DNA of 64,000 bases from Campylobacter gracilis (GTDB lineage Bacteria; Campylobacterota; Campylobacteria; Campylobacterales; Campylobacteraceae), in NCBI RefSeq assembly GCF_001190745.1, contig NZ_CP012196.1, forward strand, positions 310,001 through 374,000, written 5' to 3'. Position 1 is the first letter of the stretch. The number at the start of each line of letters is the position of its first letter. Below the pieces are notes generated by a model, which saw only the letters and a program-made list of their open reading frames with translations, searched no databases and had not been told where the DNA came from. The position numbers and the translations under genes were made by a program. This document shows positions 8,210 to 16,398 of this stretch, in pieces.

Positions 8210-11017
8210 TTATTTAGCTTTAAAGAGGCTAAATTTTAAGCCCTTTCGGCTCATTATTAGCGACGGTAGAATTATGAGCGCGCCTAAAAGAAGCAGGCTC
8301 ATCACCAGACATATTAACATCCCGAAGTAGATCGTAGGCCAGAAATTACTCATCATCATCACGCTAAAGCCCAAAATGATCGCAAACGACGTATAATACA
8401 TCGCGTATCCGATACTTGCGTGGCTCGCGCGGATAGCCGCGGCCTCGTCGCCCAGGCGCGCAAACTCGCGCTTGTAGCGATAGATATAGTGGATGACATC
8501 GTCCACGCCGATACCGATGCTGATCGCCGCTATCGTGATACTCATGATATCCAGCGGGATGCCCGCAACGCCCATGATGCCGAAGCAGGCGCAAAGCGGG
8601 ATTAAATTTACTATGATCGCGATAAGCGCGTATGAAAGCGAGCGAAAGATGATCACGAAAAGCACGAAAAGCACGAGCACGGTGATACCCAGGGTGTCTA
8701 TCTGCGAGCTCATCAGGCTTTGAAGCATATTGTTATAAAGCACCATTATGCCGCTAATTTGCGCGCTTGCCTGCTCGCCCTCGAGCAAAGAATTTAGCCC
8801 GCTTTGCAGATCTTTTAGGAATTTTGCTCTGCGTAAGCGCGGATCGCTGTCTATCGTGCGGACGCTAAAATGTGCTTCGCTCGCTTCGATATTTACAAAA
8901 GGTGAAAGCACCATTTCGCGGTAGTTTGCGGGCATTTCAGAGTAGATTAGAGCAAGGCTCAGATCGTCCAGATCGCGCCCCTGATTAATCTGCTTGCCGA
9001 GCTTTAAAAGCGATGCGAGCGAGCTTACGTTGCCGATAAACTCGTGTCCCGTGACGTTTTTGTCCTTCAAAAAATCATCTATTTTGCCGATGATACGCAT
9101 CTTTTCGGAGGTAAACCAATACTGCGGCTTGTTTTCGTTGGCGGCGTATTCAGCTTCAAAATCGCCAAAATCGTCGCTCGCAGTGGAATTCCGCTCTAAA
9201 TTTGCGGCATGGGTCTGATCTGAATTCACGGCTTCGCTTGGTTGTGCTGCCGCGAAGGAGCTTTGCTCGGTAAAATTTTGATCATTGAAATTTTGCGCCG
9301 CGGCAACGGAACTTTGAGGTATGGAATTTCCTGCAATAGAATTTTGCGCTGTGGCGGTAGAATTCTTAGTAGCGGAATTATGCGCGATAGAATTTTGCCC
9401 TGCGGGATTGGAATTTTCGCCGCTCTTAAAATTTGCGCTACCGCTTGCGGAATTTTCACTCCCGCTAGCAGTATCTGCGCCGCCTGCACTTTTAAATTTA
9501 ACGACGATATCAAGCGGGATTGTTCCGCCGAGATTTGTATCGATGACCTCCATGCCTGCGCGGATGTCGGTGCTTTTTTTGAAGTAGCCGATGAAGCTGT
9601 TTTCGACGCGCAGCTGCGAGATACCGTACAGCCCAAAGATCACCGCCGCAGCGCATACGCCATAGACCGCGCCTCTGCTGCGTAGCGCCGTTTCGGCGCA
9701 CCAAAGGGTAAATTTAAAGTGCTGCTCGAAGCTGCGATTATTGTGCGTACGCTTTAGCAGCGACATAACCGCGCCGAATACTCCAAACGCCGTAACTAGC
9801 GAGATACTGATGCCTACGCTCATCATAATTCCCAGAGAAATTACGGGTTTTATATCGCAAAAAATTAGCGACATAAAGCCGATAACGGTCGTAAAGATTG
9901 CGAAAAAGCAGGGCATCGCGCGCTCGCGAAGCACTGCGTAAACGAGCTGGCGTTGCGAAAATGCGTGAAAGCGCGCGCTAAATTCGCGGTATGCGACGAT
10001 TAGGTGGATACAGACCGAAACCGTGATGATGAGCTGAAGCGCGATAAAATTTGAGCTGATGACGGTAATTTCAAAGTCTAAAAAGCCGAAAAGCCCCGCT
10101 GCGAGCACGACCGAATACGCGCAGATGATAAGCGGCAGCAGGATAAATTTCGCCTGTCTAAAAAAGAGCCAAAAGCAAGCCAGCAGAAGCACCAAGGCGC
10201 CGAGTCCGTAGGTCGCCAGATCCGAGCGGACGTAGCCCACCATATCGTCTGCGATCATATTTAATCCGCCTAGAAACAATCGGTCGCCCGTAAATTCCTT
10301 CTCAAAGCCCGCGATCAGCGCGCGCAAAGCCACAATGTCGCGGTGATCCTTTTCGCGTAGTTCGTCGCGGTAGGATTTAAAATTTTGCTCCGCAACTTTA
10401 AGCGCGTCTTTAAGCTGTGAAATTTGAGCCCCCGAGCGGTTGCCCTCGTGCTCCGCTTGCTCTAGAGCGCTTTTAGCTCCGTCTCTTAGGCGCAAAAGCT
10501 CCTCGTAGCGGGTCTGCGGCTTTAAATTTATTAAAATTGCGGTAGTGCGAAAATCGGCGCTTACTAAATTTGATGCGTAAAAGGGGCTTGTGGCAAACTC
10601 GCGCCTAGCCGCGGTTAAATTTACGTCCGCGTCGGTAAGGGTGGGTATGTGTTTAAGCAGCTCGCTCATGCCGCCACCTTTGTTTAGCAAAAGCGGCACA
10701 TTCGTAATATCTGTGACGCTGGCGACGAAATCCAGCTTGGAAAAAGCTGCGTCCATCTGCGCTATCTTGCGGATCGTCTCGGGCGCTAAAAGATCGCCTG
10801 CGGGAGTGTATGCAAGCACCAAGAAATTCGGCGTTTCGTAGCGTTTGGATACTTCGCGCCAAATTTGAAGATCTTTGTCATTATCTAGTAGAAGCGTCTG
10901 GCTTGAAGCATCGATCTCAAGCTTTGTGGAGTAATATCCTAAAAACAGCGCCAGCGCCGTAAACAGCGCGAGCGTGATTTTCGGAAACGCGACGATTAAG
11001 CGAAAAATTTTTTTCAA
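8210..11017 (-). CDS. RND/MMPL-family exporter with a low-complexity insert
   Basis: A 935-residue inner-membrane protein of the RND superfamily (MMPL/HpnN-like, Cj1373 type). Topology is typical: one N-terminal helix, a large periplasmic loop (residues 35-250), a helix cluster (about 255-430), a second periplasmic loop and a C-terminal helix cluster (about 775-925). The conserved GIGVDDVIHYIYRYKRE segment matches the proton-relay region after the tenth helix. It follows mlaA and mlaC in one operon, so a role with them in lipid or hydrophobe transport across the envelope is likely. Residues about 510-625 are an Asn/Ser/Ala/Gln-rich degenerate repeat not expected in the family (see the separate entry). 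Promoter expected before mlaA. Confidence 0.88.
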   Translation of the reverse strand: MKKIFRLIVAFPKITLALFTALALFLGYYSTKLEIDASSQTLLLDNDKDLQIWREVSKRYETPNFLVLAYTPAGDLLAPETIRKIAQMDAAFSKLDFVASVTDITNVPLLLNKGGGMSELLKHIPTLTDADVNLTAARREFATSPFYASNLVSADFRTTAILINLKPQTRYEELLRLRDGAKSALEQAEHEGNRSGAQISQLKDALKVAEQNFKSYRDELREKDHRDIVALRALIAGFEKEFTGDRLFLGGLNMIADDMVGYVRSDLATYGLGALVLLLACFWLFFRQAKFILLPLIICAYSVVLAAGLFGFLDFEITVISSNFIALQLIITVSVCIHLIVAYREFSARFHAFSQRQLVYAVLRERAMPCFFAIFTTVIGFMSLIFCDIKPVISLGIMMSVGISISLVTAFGVFGAVMSLLKRTHNNRSFEQHFKFTLWCAETALRSRGAVYGVCAAAVIFGLYGISQLRVENSFIGYFKKSTDIRAGMEVIDTNLGGTIPLDIVVKFKSAGGADTASGSENSASGSANFKSGENSNPAGQNSIAHNSATKNSTATAQNSIAGNSIPQSSVAAAQNFNDQNFTEQSSFAAAQPSEAVNSDQTHAANLERNSTASDDFGDFEAEYAANENKPQYWFTSEKMRIIGKIDDFLKDKNVTGHEFIGNVSSLASLLKLGKQINQGRDLDDLSLALIYSEMPANYREMVLSPFVNIEASEAHFSVRTIDSDPRLRRAKFLKDLQSGLNSLLEGEQASAQISGIMVLYNNMLQSLMSSQIDTLGITVLVLFVLFVIIFRSLSYALIAIIVNLIPLCACFGIMGVAGIPLDIMSITIAAISIGIGVDDVIHYIYRYKREFARLGDEAAAIRASHASIGYAMYYTSFAIILGFSVMMMSNFWPTIYFGMLICLVMSLLLLGALIILPSLIMSRKGLKFSLFKAK
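9150..9490 (-). repeat. In-frame Asn/Ser repeat insert in the RND exporter gene
   Basis: About 340 bases inside the second periplasmic loop encode units such as QNSIA, HNSAT, KNSTA, GNSIP and QNFND at five- or seven-codon spacing. At the DNA level the units centre on AATTC or AAATTT preceded by CAA or GAA. No stop occurs in the coding frame. Flanking sequence (IPLDIVVKF before, KPQYWFTSEKMRIIG after) looks like ordinary RND protein. Confidence 0.75.
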
Positions 11018-11040
11018 ATACCGCTCTTTTGGGCGTGCCG

Positions 11041-11625
11041 CTATTCGCCGCTATTGATGACGGTGGAATTTAGCCGCTTTATAAGCTCGTCAAAGCCCAA
11101 ACTTTGCGTTACGTCGCCTAGCTGCGAGCGGTAGGTCTGAATTAGGCTGACACCCACGATATCGACGTCGTAGATGCGCCAATCCGCGCCGTTAGGATAA
11201 AATTTAAAATCGATGTCATAGTTTTTCTGCTCGCCGATGACCTGCGTTTTTAGCACGCGGCGCTTATCGCTCGGGCTTTGTTTACTTAGCACCTTCATAT
11301 CCTGATCGGTATAAAGCGAAAGCTTTTCGATAAAGGAGCGCTTTAGATGCGCCTCGAAGGCCTTATCAAATTCTGCGATCTGCGCCGGGCTAAGGCTCGC
11401 ATAATGTTTAGCAAGGGAGAGCTTTGCCATCATCTTATAATCAAAATAGCCGTCAAAAAGCGCAAAAATTTTCGCAGGCTTTGCGTCTTTTGGGGTGCTG
11501 CTTCGCATGATGCTTACGGCCTCGGCGACCTTTTGGCTCATCACCGGCTCGATATCCGCATCGCTAATAGCGTGCGCCGAAATCAAAAGCGCTCCGCAAA
11601 GCGCTAGAACTTTTAAAATTTTCAT
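11041..11625 (-). CDS. mlaC: MlaC-family periplasmic phospholipid-binding protein
   Basis: A 194-residue exported protein of the MlaC/Ttg2D family, which carries phospholipid between the outer-membrane MlaA complex and the inner membrane. A cleavable signal peptide occupies residues 1-19 (LALCGALLISAHA). Family features include FDGYFDYKMMAKLSLAKHY, FDKAFEAHLKRSFIEKL and the late WRIYDVDIVGVSLIQTYRSQ motif. It sits three bases after mlaA and 23 bases before the RND exporter. The MlaFED transporter genes are not nearby, so the exporter may act as the inner-membrane partner in this lineage; that is inference. Confidence 0.9.
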   Translation of the reverse strand: MKILKVLALCGALLISAHAISDADIEPVMSQKVAEAVSIMRSSTPKDAKPAKIFALFDGYFDYKMMAKLSLAKHYASLSPAQIAEFDKAFEAHLKRSFIEKLSLYTDQDMKVLSKQSPSDKRRVLKTQVIGEQKNYDIDFKFYPNGADWRIYDVDIVGVSLIQTYRSQLGDVTQSLGFDELIKRLNSTVINSGE

Positions 11626-11627
11626 TT

Positions 11628-12347
11628 TTATTCCTTTATTAATTTCTCGCGATTTTGCTCGTAAGCATCGCGTAAAAATGGATATAGATCCACCGCATCT
11701 TTGGTCATTTTTTCATAAAATTTCGGATCGCGCGAGTAGTCATTAAATATTCTAAATCCGTTGACAGAGTTTCGAACGGTGCCGTCTTTAATATAATTTA
11801 TCGGGTTTGAAAAATAATCTCCTACAAGCCCCGCTGTATCGCGGAGATTGCTTTGCCCCAAAATCGGCCAGACGATATGCGGACCTGCCGGCACGCCCCA
11901 GTATCCTAGCGTCTGCCCGAAATCCTCGTCGTGGCGCGGAATTCCGTAGTATTTGCCTGCCATATCGTTAAGCCCGCCGAAGCCGACGGTCGAATTGATC
12001 AAAAATCGCTTCGTCTCGTCCCAAGAATTTTCAAATTTACCCTGCAATAGGTTGTTTACGAGCCTCATCGGATATAAAATATTATAGAAAAAATTTGAAA
12101 ACGCGCCCTGGATCGGATCGGGCATTACGTAGTCGTAACCGCTGGCTACGGGGGTTAGTATGTATGAGTAAAATACGTCGTTGAAGCTCGTCATTACGCG
12201 GTTGTAGCCGCTAAGCGGATCGAAAACCTCACGCTTGGCGAACTCCTCGTCAAAACCATCCGTATCGCTAGGTGCTACGTCTTGCTTTTGCGAGCAACCG
12301 CAAAGCGCCAACGCCGCGGCTAAGAATAGAATTTTTATAAATTTCAA
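11628..12347 (-). CDS. mlaA: MlaA/VacJ-family outer-membrane lipoprotein
   Basis: A VacJ-family lipoprotein that removes misplaced phospholipids from the outer leaflet of the outer membrane. I prefer the TTG at 12347 because GAAGGG lies at the correct distance before it and it leaves a normal signal peptide with lipobox LALCGC; an ATG at 12371 would add eight residues. The mature protein (about 220 residues) holds the family pattern PLSGYNRVMTSFND, ANNFFY-type LSNFFYNILYP region, NSTVGFGGLNDMAG, the DFGQTLGYWGVPAGPHIVWP motif and RDTAGLVGDYF. First gene of the mlaA-mlaC-exporter operon. Confidence 0.93.
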   Translation of the reverse strand: MKFIKILFLAAALALCGCSQKQDVAPSDTDGFDEEFAKREVFDPLSGYNRVMTSFNDVFYSYILTPVASGYDYVMPDPIQGAFSNFFYNILYPMRLVNNLLQGKFENSWDETKRFLINSTVGFGGLNDMAGKYYGIPRHDEDFGQTLGYWGVPAGPHIVWPILGQSNLRDTAGLVGDYFSNPINYIKDGTVRNSVNGFRIFNDYSRDPKFYEKMTKDAVDLYPFLRDAYEQNREKLIKE

Positions 12348-12474
12348 ATGCGACCCTTCTTTATAAATCAAAGTGGCGATTTTACAAATTTAAAGAAATT
12401 TTGTCAATAAAGGTAAAATTTCATATAGAATTTCCCTCCTTATATCGCAGAATAAAGCCTGCAGCCGTTTAAGA

Positions 12475-12494
12475 AATATATCAGAGGATATATT
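12475..12494. promoter_or_regulatory. Inverted repeat abutting the modE-like promoter (candidate operator)
   Basis: AATATATC-AGAG-GATATATT is a perfect 8-bp inverted repeat with a four-base spacer. Its right arm ends where the -10 sequence TATAAAAT (12494-12501) begins, 30 bases before the start of the modE-like gene. ModE sites described in E. coli are also inverted repeats with TATATA cores, so autoregulation by molybdate-bound protein is plausible but unproven. Confidence 0.5.
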
Positions 12495-12530
12495 ATAAAA
12501 TCACGCGAAAGTAAATAAGAAAGGATGAAA

Positions 12531-13319
12531 ATGGACGCAAAATTTGCTTTGGAATTCCTACTTGGCGAGGAAACATCACTTTTAGCTAAGCATATTAAGC
12601 TGCTTAAAGCTGTGGACGAAACTAAAAGTATTACAAAGGCCGCAGAGATCGTAGGAGTGTCGTATAAAAACGGCTGGGACGCGCTAAATTTAATCAACAA
12701 CGCGAGCAAAAAGCCCCTCATCGTCCGCACTCAAGGCACTAAGAAAAATAGCGGCTCCGAGCTCACCCCTTACGCTCACAAGCTGATTCGCGCTTATGAT
12801 GCTATCAGCCACGCGGGCGAGACGTTTTTGAGTGAAATTTTAAAGCTTGACGAGATTACCGAAGAGAGCCTTTTAAGCTTAGAGAAGATCGGTATGAAGC
12901 TTTCTGCGCGAAATCAGCTAAGTGTTGAGATTACGGATGTTCAAACAGGCGCTGTAAATTCTCAAATCACGGCTAAGCTCGCAGGTGGCGAAATTTTATG
13001 CGCGACGGTAACTGTAGAGAGCGAAAAGAATTTAGGGCTAAAGACGGGCAAGGATGTGCTGTTTTTATTCAAAGCCCCAAGCGTCATCATCGCTAAAGGA
13101 GCCTCGGAGAAGCTAAAACTTAGCACGACGAATCAAATCAAAGGCACGATTAGCGAGGTCAAAATCGGCGCGGTAAACGCAGAGATCTGTCTAGGCACAA
13201 GCTCGCACCAAAATATCACCGCGATCATCACGCGAGAATCTGCCACCGCGATGGGTCTAGGAGTAGGAGATGAAGTAACGGCGATCATCGAGTCTAGCGA
13301 GATCATTATCGGTGCGTAA
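12531..13319 (+). CDS. modE: ModE-type molybdate-responsive regulator with two Mop domains
   Basis: A DNA-binding regulator that should repress molybdate uptake when molybdate binds. Residues 1-110 form a LysR/ModE-type winged helix-turn-helix (KAVDETKSITKAAEIVGVSY then KNGWDALNLINN). Two tandem Mop (TOBE-type) domains follow, about 125-190 and 197-262, each with the NQ(L/I)...G(A/V)VN pattern and a closing SVIIAKG or SEIIIGA. I chose ATG 12531 over 12525 because AAGGA lies five bases ahead of it. Divergent from mlaA and 100 bases upstream of modA. Full-length ModE architecture. Confidence 0.92.
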   Translation: MDAKFALEFLLGEETSLLAKHIKLLKAVDETKSITKAAEIVGVSYKNGWDALNLINNASKKPLIVRTQGTKKNSGSELTPYAHKLIRAYDAISHAGETFLSEILKLDEITEESLLSLEKIGMKLSARNQLSVEITDVQTGAVNSQITAKLAGGEILCATVTVESEKNLGLKTGKDVLFLFKAPSVIIAKGASEKLKLSTTNQIKGTISEVKIGAVNAEICLGTSSHQNITAIITRESATAMGLGVGDEVTAIIESSEIIIGA

Positions 13320-13391
13320 CGCGACGGAATTCAGGCGCGCAAATTTTAAAATTTAAGGCGCAAATTTAAAATTTTAGATACAATTCAATTC

Positions 13392-13405
13392 TCGGCGAGA
13401 GCCGA
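13392..13405 (+). promoter_or_regulatory. Small hairpin in the modA leader
   Basis: TCGGC-GAGA-GCCGA forms a 5-bp stem with a GNRA-type loop, between a -10-like TACAAT (13379-13384) and the modA Shine-Dalgarno AAAGG. It may stabilise the leader or tune initiation. It is far too small to be a molybdenum-cofactor riboswitch. Confidence 0.35.
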
Positions 13406-13420
13406 AACGAAAGGCATAAA

Positions 13421-14188
13421 ATGAAGTTAAAAGCAGTGCTTTTAGGAATTTTAACCGCAGGCGCGCTTAGCGCAGGAGAGGTCAGCGTAGCAGCCGCTGC
13501 GAACACGACGTATGCATTTGACGAGATCAAAGCGGAATTTGCCAAGCTGCATCCGCAAACCACGCTAAACGTGAGCTTGGGCGCCAGCGGTGCGCTTAGT
13601 ACGCAGATCAAAAACGGCGCGCCGTTTGATATTTTTATGGCGGCGGATATGAAATTTGCAGACGATCTGCATAAAGAGGGCTTCGCGGCGGCACCTGCCA
13701 AAACCTATGCAAAGGGCAAGGTGGCGATGTTTAGCGTGCGCGGCGTAGATCTTAGCAAAGGGCTTGAAATTTTAAAAGACCCTAGCGTAAAAACGATTTC
13801 GATAGCAAATCCAAAGACCGCTCCTTACGGCACCGCAAGCGTGGAAGCTTTCAAAAAAGCGGGAATTTACGAGGATATCAAAGGCAAAATCGTAGAAGCA
13901 AAATCGATCGGCGAGGCTCTTTCGCAAGCGCTTAAAGCTTCCGACGTCGGCTTTATCGCGGCCAGCGCGATGTATGCGCCTAAGATGGCAAAGGACGGCT
14001 GCAATGGCAAGCCTTGCAAGCAGGGAGAAAATTTCGTCTTGGTCGACACCAAGCTCTACGAGCCGATAGCTCAAGGCATGGTTGTGCTAAATCGCGCCAA
14101 AGACAATGCCGAAGCCAAGGCATTTTATGATTTTATCCTAAGCGATAAGGGCAAAGAGATCTTTGCTAAATACGGATACGAGTTTTAA
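13421..14188 (+). CDS. modA: Molybdate-binding periplasmic protein ModA
   Basis: The substrate-binding protein of the molybdate ABC transporter, 255 residues. A cleaved signal peptide ends near residue 19 (LTAGALSAGE). The binding-protein core begins VSVAAAANTTYAFDEI and contains LNVSLGASGALSTQIKNGAPFDIFMAAD, the oxyanion-binding region of ModA, then ANPKTAPYGTASVEAF and DVGFIAASAM. The mature chain has an extra Cys pair (DGCNGKPCKQ, about residue 190), which could form a periplasmic disulfide. Its stop overlaps the next start by one base (operon with the TOBE protein and modC). Confidence 0.96.
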   Translation: MKLKAVLLGILTAGALSAGEVSVAAAANTTYAFDEIKAEFAKLHPQTTLNVSLGASGALSTQIKNGAPFDIFMAADMKFADDLHKEGFAAAPAKTYAKGKVAMFSVRGVDLSKGLEILKDPSVKTISIANPKTAPYGTASVEAFKKAGIYEDIKGKIVEAKSIGEALSQALKASDVGFIAASAMYAPKMAKDGCNGKPCKQGENFVLVDTKLYEPIAQGMVVLNRAKDNAEAKAFYDFILSDKGKEIFAKYGYEF

Positions 14189-14580
14189 TGATTAGAGCGA
14201 GAATCAACGAAATTTTACAAAAAGACGGCATCCATTCTGTAGGATTTATCGCAGGCGGCATCAAGCTGCGTGGCGTATTTCTGCAGCTAAGTAGCGAGCT
14301 TAAGGTGGGCAGTGAAGTTTACGTGGGCTTTAAAAGCACCGATGTGCTTTTATCTCGCGAAGCCCTAAGTGGTGTATCTAGCGAAAATGAAATTCACGGC
14401 AAGATTATGAGCCTAAGTTTGGGCGAAATTCTATGCACGCTCAGGTTTGAAGGCAAGATAAGCTTTGATGTGCTCATTAGCGCGCATTCTGCGCAGGAGC
14501 TTGCTTTACGCGAGGGCGACGAGGTTTTCGCATACATTAACGCCACTGCGATATATATAGAAAAATATGATAACGATTGA
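14188..14580 (+). CDS. TOBE/Mop-domain protein of the molybdate operon
   Basis: A 130-residue cytoplasmic protein with a repeated TOBE-type fold: RARINEILQKDG...LRGVFLQLSS and IHGKIMSLSLGEILCTLRF, ending VFAYINATAIYIEK as in ModE/ModC Mop domains. It probably binds molybdate or stores it, or replaces the C-terminal regulation of ModC. It overlaps modA by one base and modC by 14 bases, so the three are co-translated. The same small gene lies between modA and modB in C. jejuni (Cj0302c). Confidence 0.8.
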   Translation: MIRARINEILQKDGIHSVGFIAGGIKLRGVFLQLSSELKVGSEVYVGFKSTDVLLSREALSGVSSENEIHGKIMSLSLGEILCTLRFEGKISFDVLISAHSAQELALREGDEVFAYINATAIYIEKYDND

Positions 14581-15415
14581 TTGTAAGAAAAAAATCAGTG
14601 ATGATTTCTCGATTGATGCTCGCTTAGAGATTAACAAAGGCTCGTTTGTGTGCCTATATGGGCGCAGCGGCAGCGGTAAGACTACGCTACTGCGCATTTT
14701 GGCTGGATTTTTGCGCGCAGATAGCGGTAGCATAAAAGACGGCGATCGTGTGCTGCAAGAAGGCAATGAATTCTTAAGTGCGGGCAAGCGCAGGATCGGC
14801 TTTTTATTTCAAGACTACGCACTTTTTGAGAATATGAGCGTGACGGGCAATCTACTTTTTGCCAGAAACGATCCGCAAAAAGCTGCGATGCTGCTTGAAA
14901 TTTTAGAGCTTAGTGAGTTTGCAAAATCCGGCGTCGAGGGTCTTAGCGGCGGGCAGAAGCAGCGCGTGGCACTTGCTCGCGCACTGATGCAGGAGCCTGA
15001 AATTTTGCTACTTGACGAGCCGCTTTCGGCGCTTGATTTTACGATGCGCGAAAAAATCCAAGAGTATTTGCTAAAGATCCACGAGCAGTTTCATCAGACC
15101 GTGATTTTGGTAAGCCACGATGTGAGCGAGATTTATAGGCTTTGCAAGCGAGTTTATGAGATGAAGGATGGCAGGATCGTCCGCACCGGTACGCCGGAGG
15201 AAATTTTTCTTAAAACTAGCGGCTCTCAGAAGTTTTCTTTCGTGGGCAAAATTGTTGATTTGCAAGCACGCGACGGGGTCAAAGTGGCTGTCGTAGCGAT
15301 CGGCAGCCAGCTGTGCGAAGTGGTGCTAAGCAATGCAGAAGCCGATGGCTTGCAAGTAGGCGATGAGGTCAAAGCGGGTGCCAAAGCCTTTAATATCACT
15401 CTGCGTAAAATTTAA
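14567..15415 (+). CDS. modC: Molybdate ABC transporter ATP-binding protein ModC
   Basis: The 282-residue ATPase of the molybdate importer. Visible motifs are Walker A GRSGSGKTT (about residues 31-39), the Q-loop FLFQDYALF, the signature LSGGQKQRVALARAL, Walker B ILLLDEPLSALD and the H-loop VILVSHDVSE. A short C-terminal Mop-like tail (from about 215, KIVDLQARDGVKVAV) may sense molybdate. It starts within the TOBE gene. Unlike the compact arrangement usual in Campylobacter, modB does not follow directly but lies 983 bases downstream. Confidence 0.95.
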   Translation: MITIDCKKKISDDFSIDARLEINKGSFVCLYGRSGSGKTTLLRILAGFLRADSGSIKDGDRVLQEGNEFLSAGKRRIGFLFQDYALFENMSVTGNLLFARNDPQKAAMLLEILELSEFAKSGVEGLSGGQKQRVALARALMQEPEILLLDEPLSALDFTMREKIQEYLLKIHEQFHQTVILVSHDVSEIYRLCKRVYEMKDGRIVRTGTPEEIFLKTSGSQKFSFVGKIVDLQARDGVKVAVVAIGSQLCEVVLSNAEADGLQVGDEVKAGAKAFNITLRKI

Positions 15416-16398
15416 ACTTGCAGACAAGCTTTTAGGTGCGCCTAAGTAGGAAACTTCAACTAGATTAGAGATTTAAATACAGGCTTTTATGGAATTTAGA
15501 CGAGGGATTTTGCGAAATTTTAGCTAGATTTGCCCGCAAAATACGGTGAGATTTTAAAATTTCATTCGCATCGCGCTTAGATTTTCATGAAACACAAAAT
15601 TTAAACGCAGGCTAGAGCAAAACCGCAATGCAAGACTAGATAGCGTGGGGAAAGTAAGCTTAAATTTTAGATTTTGCGCAGACAGGCGCCGTTAAATTCC
15701 TTCTTTGAATTTATTAATTGGCGTGGTGGGTTTATTTTTAAATTTGGCGGCTTTTAGCTTACTTTTTTGGCAGGAGTTGCGCGAATTCTATCATGCGATT
15801 TTGGTAAAAAATTTAATGTGAAGCTTCGCGCAAACTTAAAATTTTCAGATTTAGAATTTTACCTGGATTTTGTGGCTTTGAAATTTTAAAAGCTCTAACG
15901 GCCTGAAGCTTGCGTGCTAAACTCGCTCAATAAGAGCTGCGGCAAAATTTCATTAACCGGGTCTTTTGGGTTTATGCGAAATTTTAAAATTTTGTTTTTG
16001 TCAGGCTCAATGTAATTCCACTAAGTTGTTCAGAGAATGCCGTTTGGCTATATCTTGCGTGAAATTTGCGCTCAGATAAATCCTGCCCGCTCAAGTTTTA
16101 AAGCTAAGCTAAGCTTTTTGAAATTTAGCTCAGCAAAATTCGTGGTCTTAAAGAACCGCCAGCTTAGTAGAGTTTAAATGCCTGACGGAATTTGCACGCT
16201 TGAAGGAATTTATTGGCCAAGCACTTTTATAAATTCCGCTCGCTTTAGCTTGCGTGAAATTTTTAAAATTTCATTTTGCAAAGCCTTATGACTATGAGGT
16301 TTGCGCAAATTCTATCCAGCTTTGCCTCTAAATTTTAAAGCAGAGCTAGGCTTTTAAAATTTTATAGTTTGGGCCCAGCGGCTCGGCTCGGAGGATAA
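15416..16398 (+). repeat. Noncoding AAATTT-rich gap splitting the mod operon
   Basis: 983 bases between modC and modB with no gene I can support. The stretch is packed with AAATTTTA, GAAATTTTAAAATTT and similar words and with recurring phrases such as CTTGCGTGAAATTT (near 16055 and 16250). No insertion-sequence ends, transposase remnants or tRNA are visible. A short open frame of 38 codons (15705-15821, TTG start) encodes a hydrophobic peptide but lacks a ribosome-binding site. Confidence 0.6.

Noticed and set aside
8085-11017. Programmed UGA (selenocysteine) codons in genes near selC
   Set aside because: No gene in this window shows an in-frame TGA flanked by conserved protein sequence; the selC neighbours end at ordinary stops.
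12440-12730. Hydrophobic-looking minus-strand frame opposite the modE-like gene
   Set aside because: It is the antisense shadow of the well-supported modE-like gene and crosses its promoter.
15416-16398. Insertion sequence or transposon in the mod gap
   Set aside because: No terminal inverted repeats, target duplication or transposase fragments could be seen.
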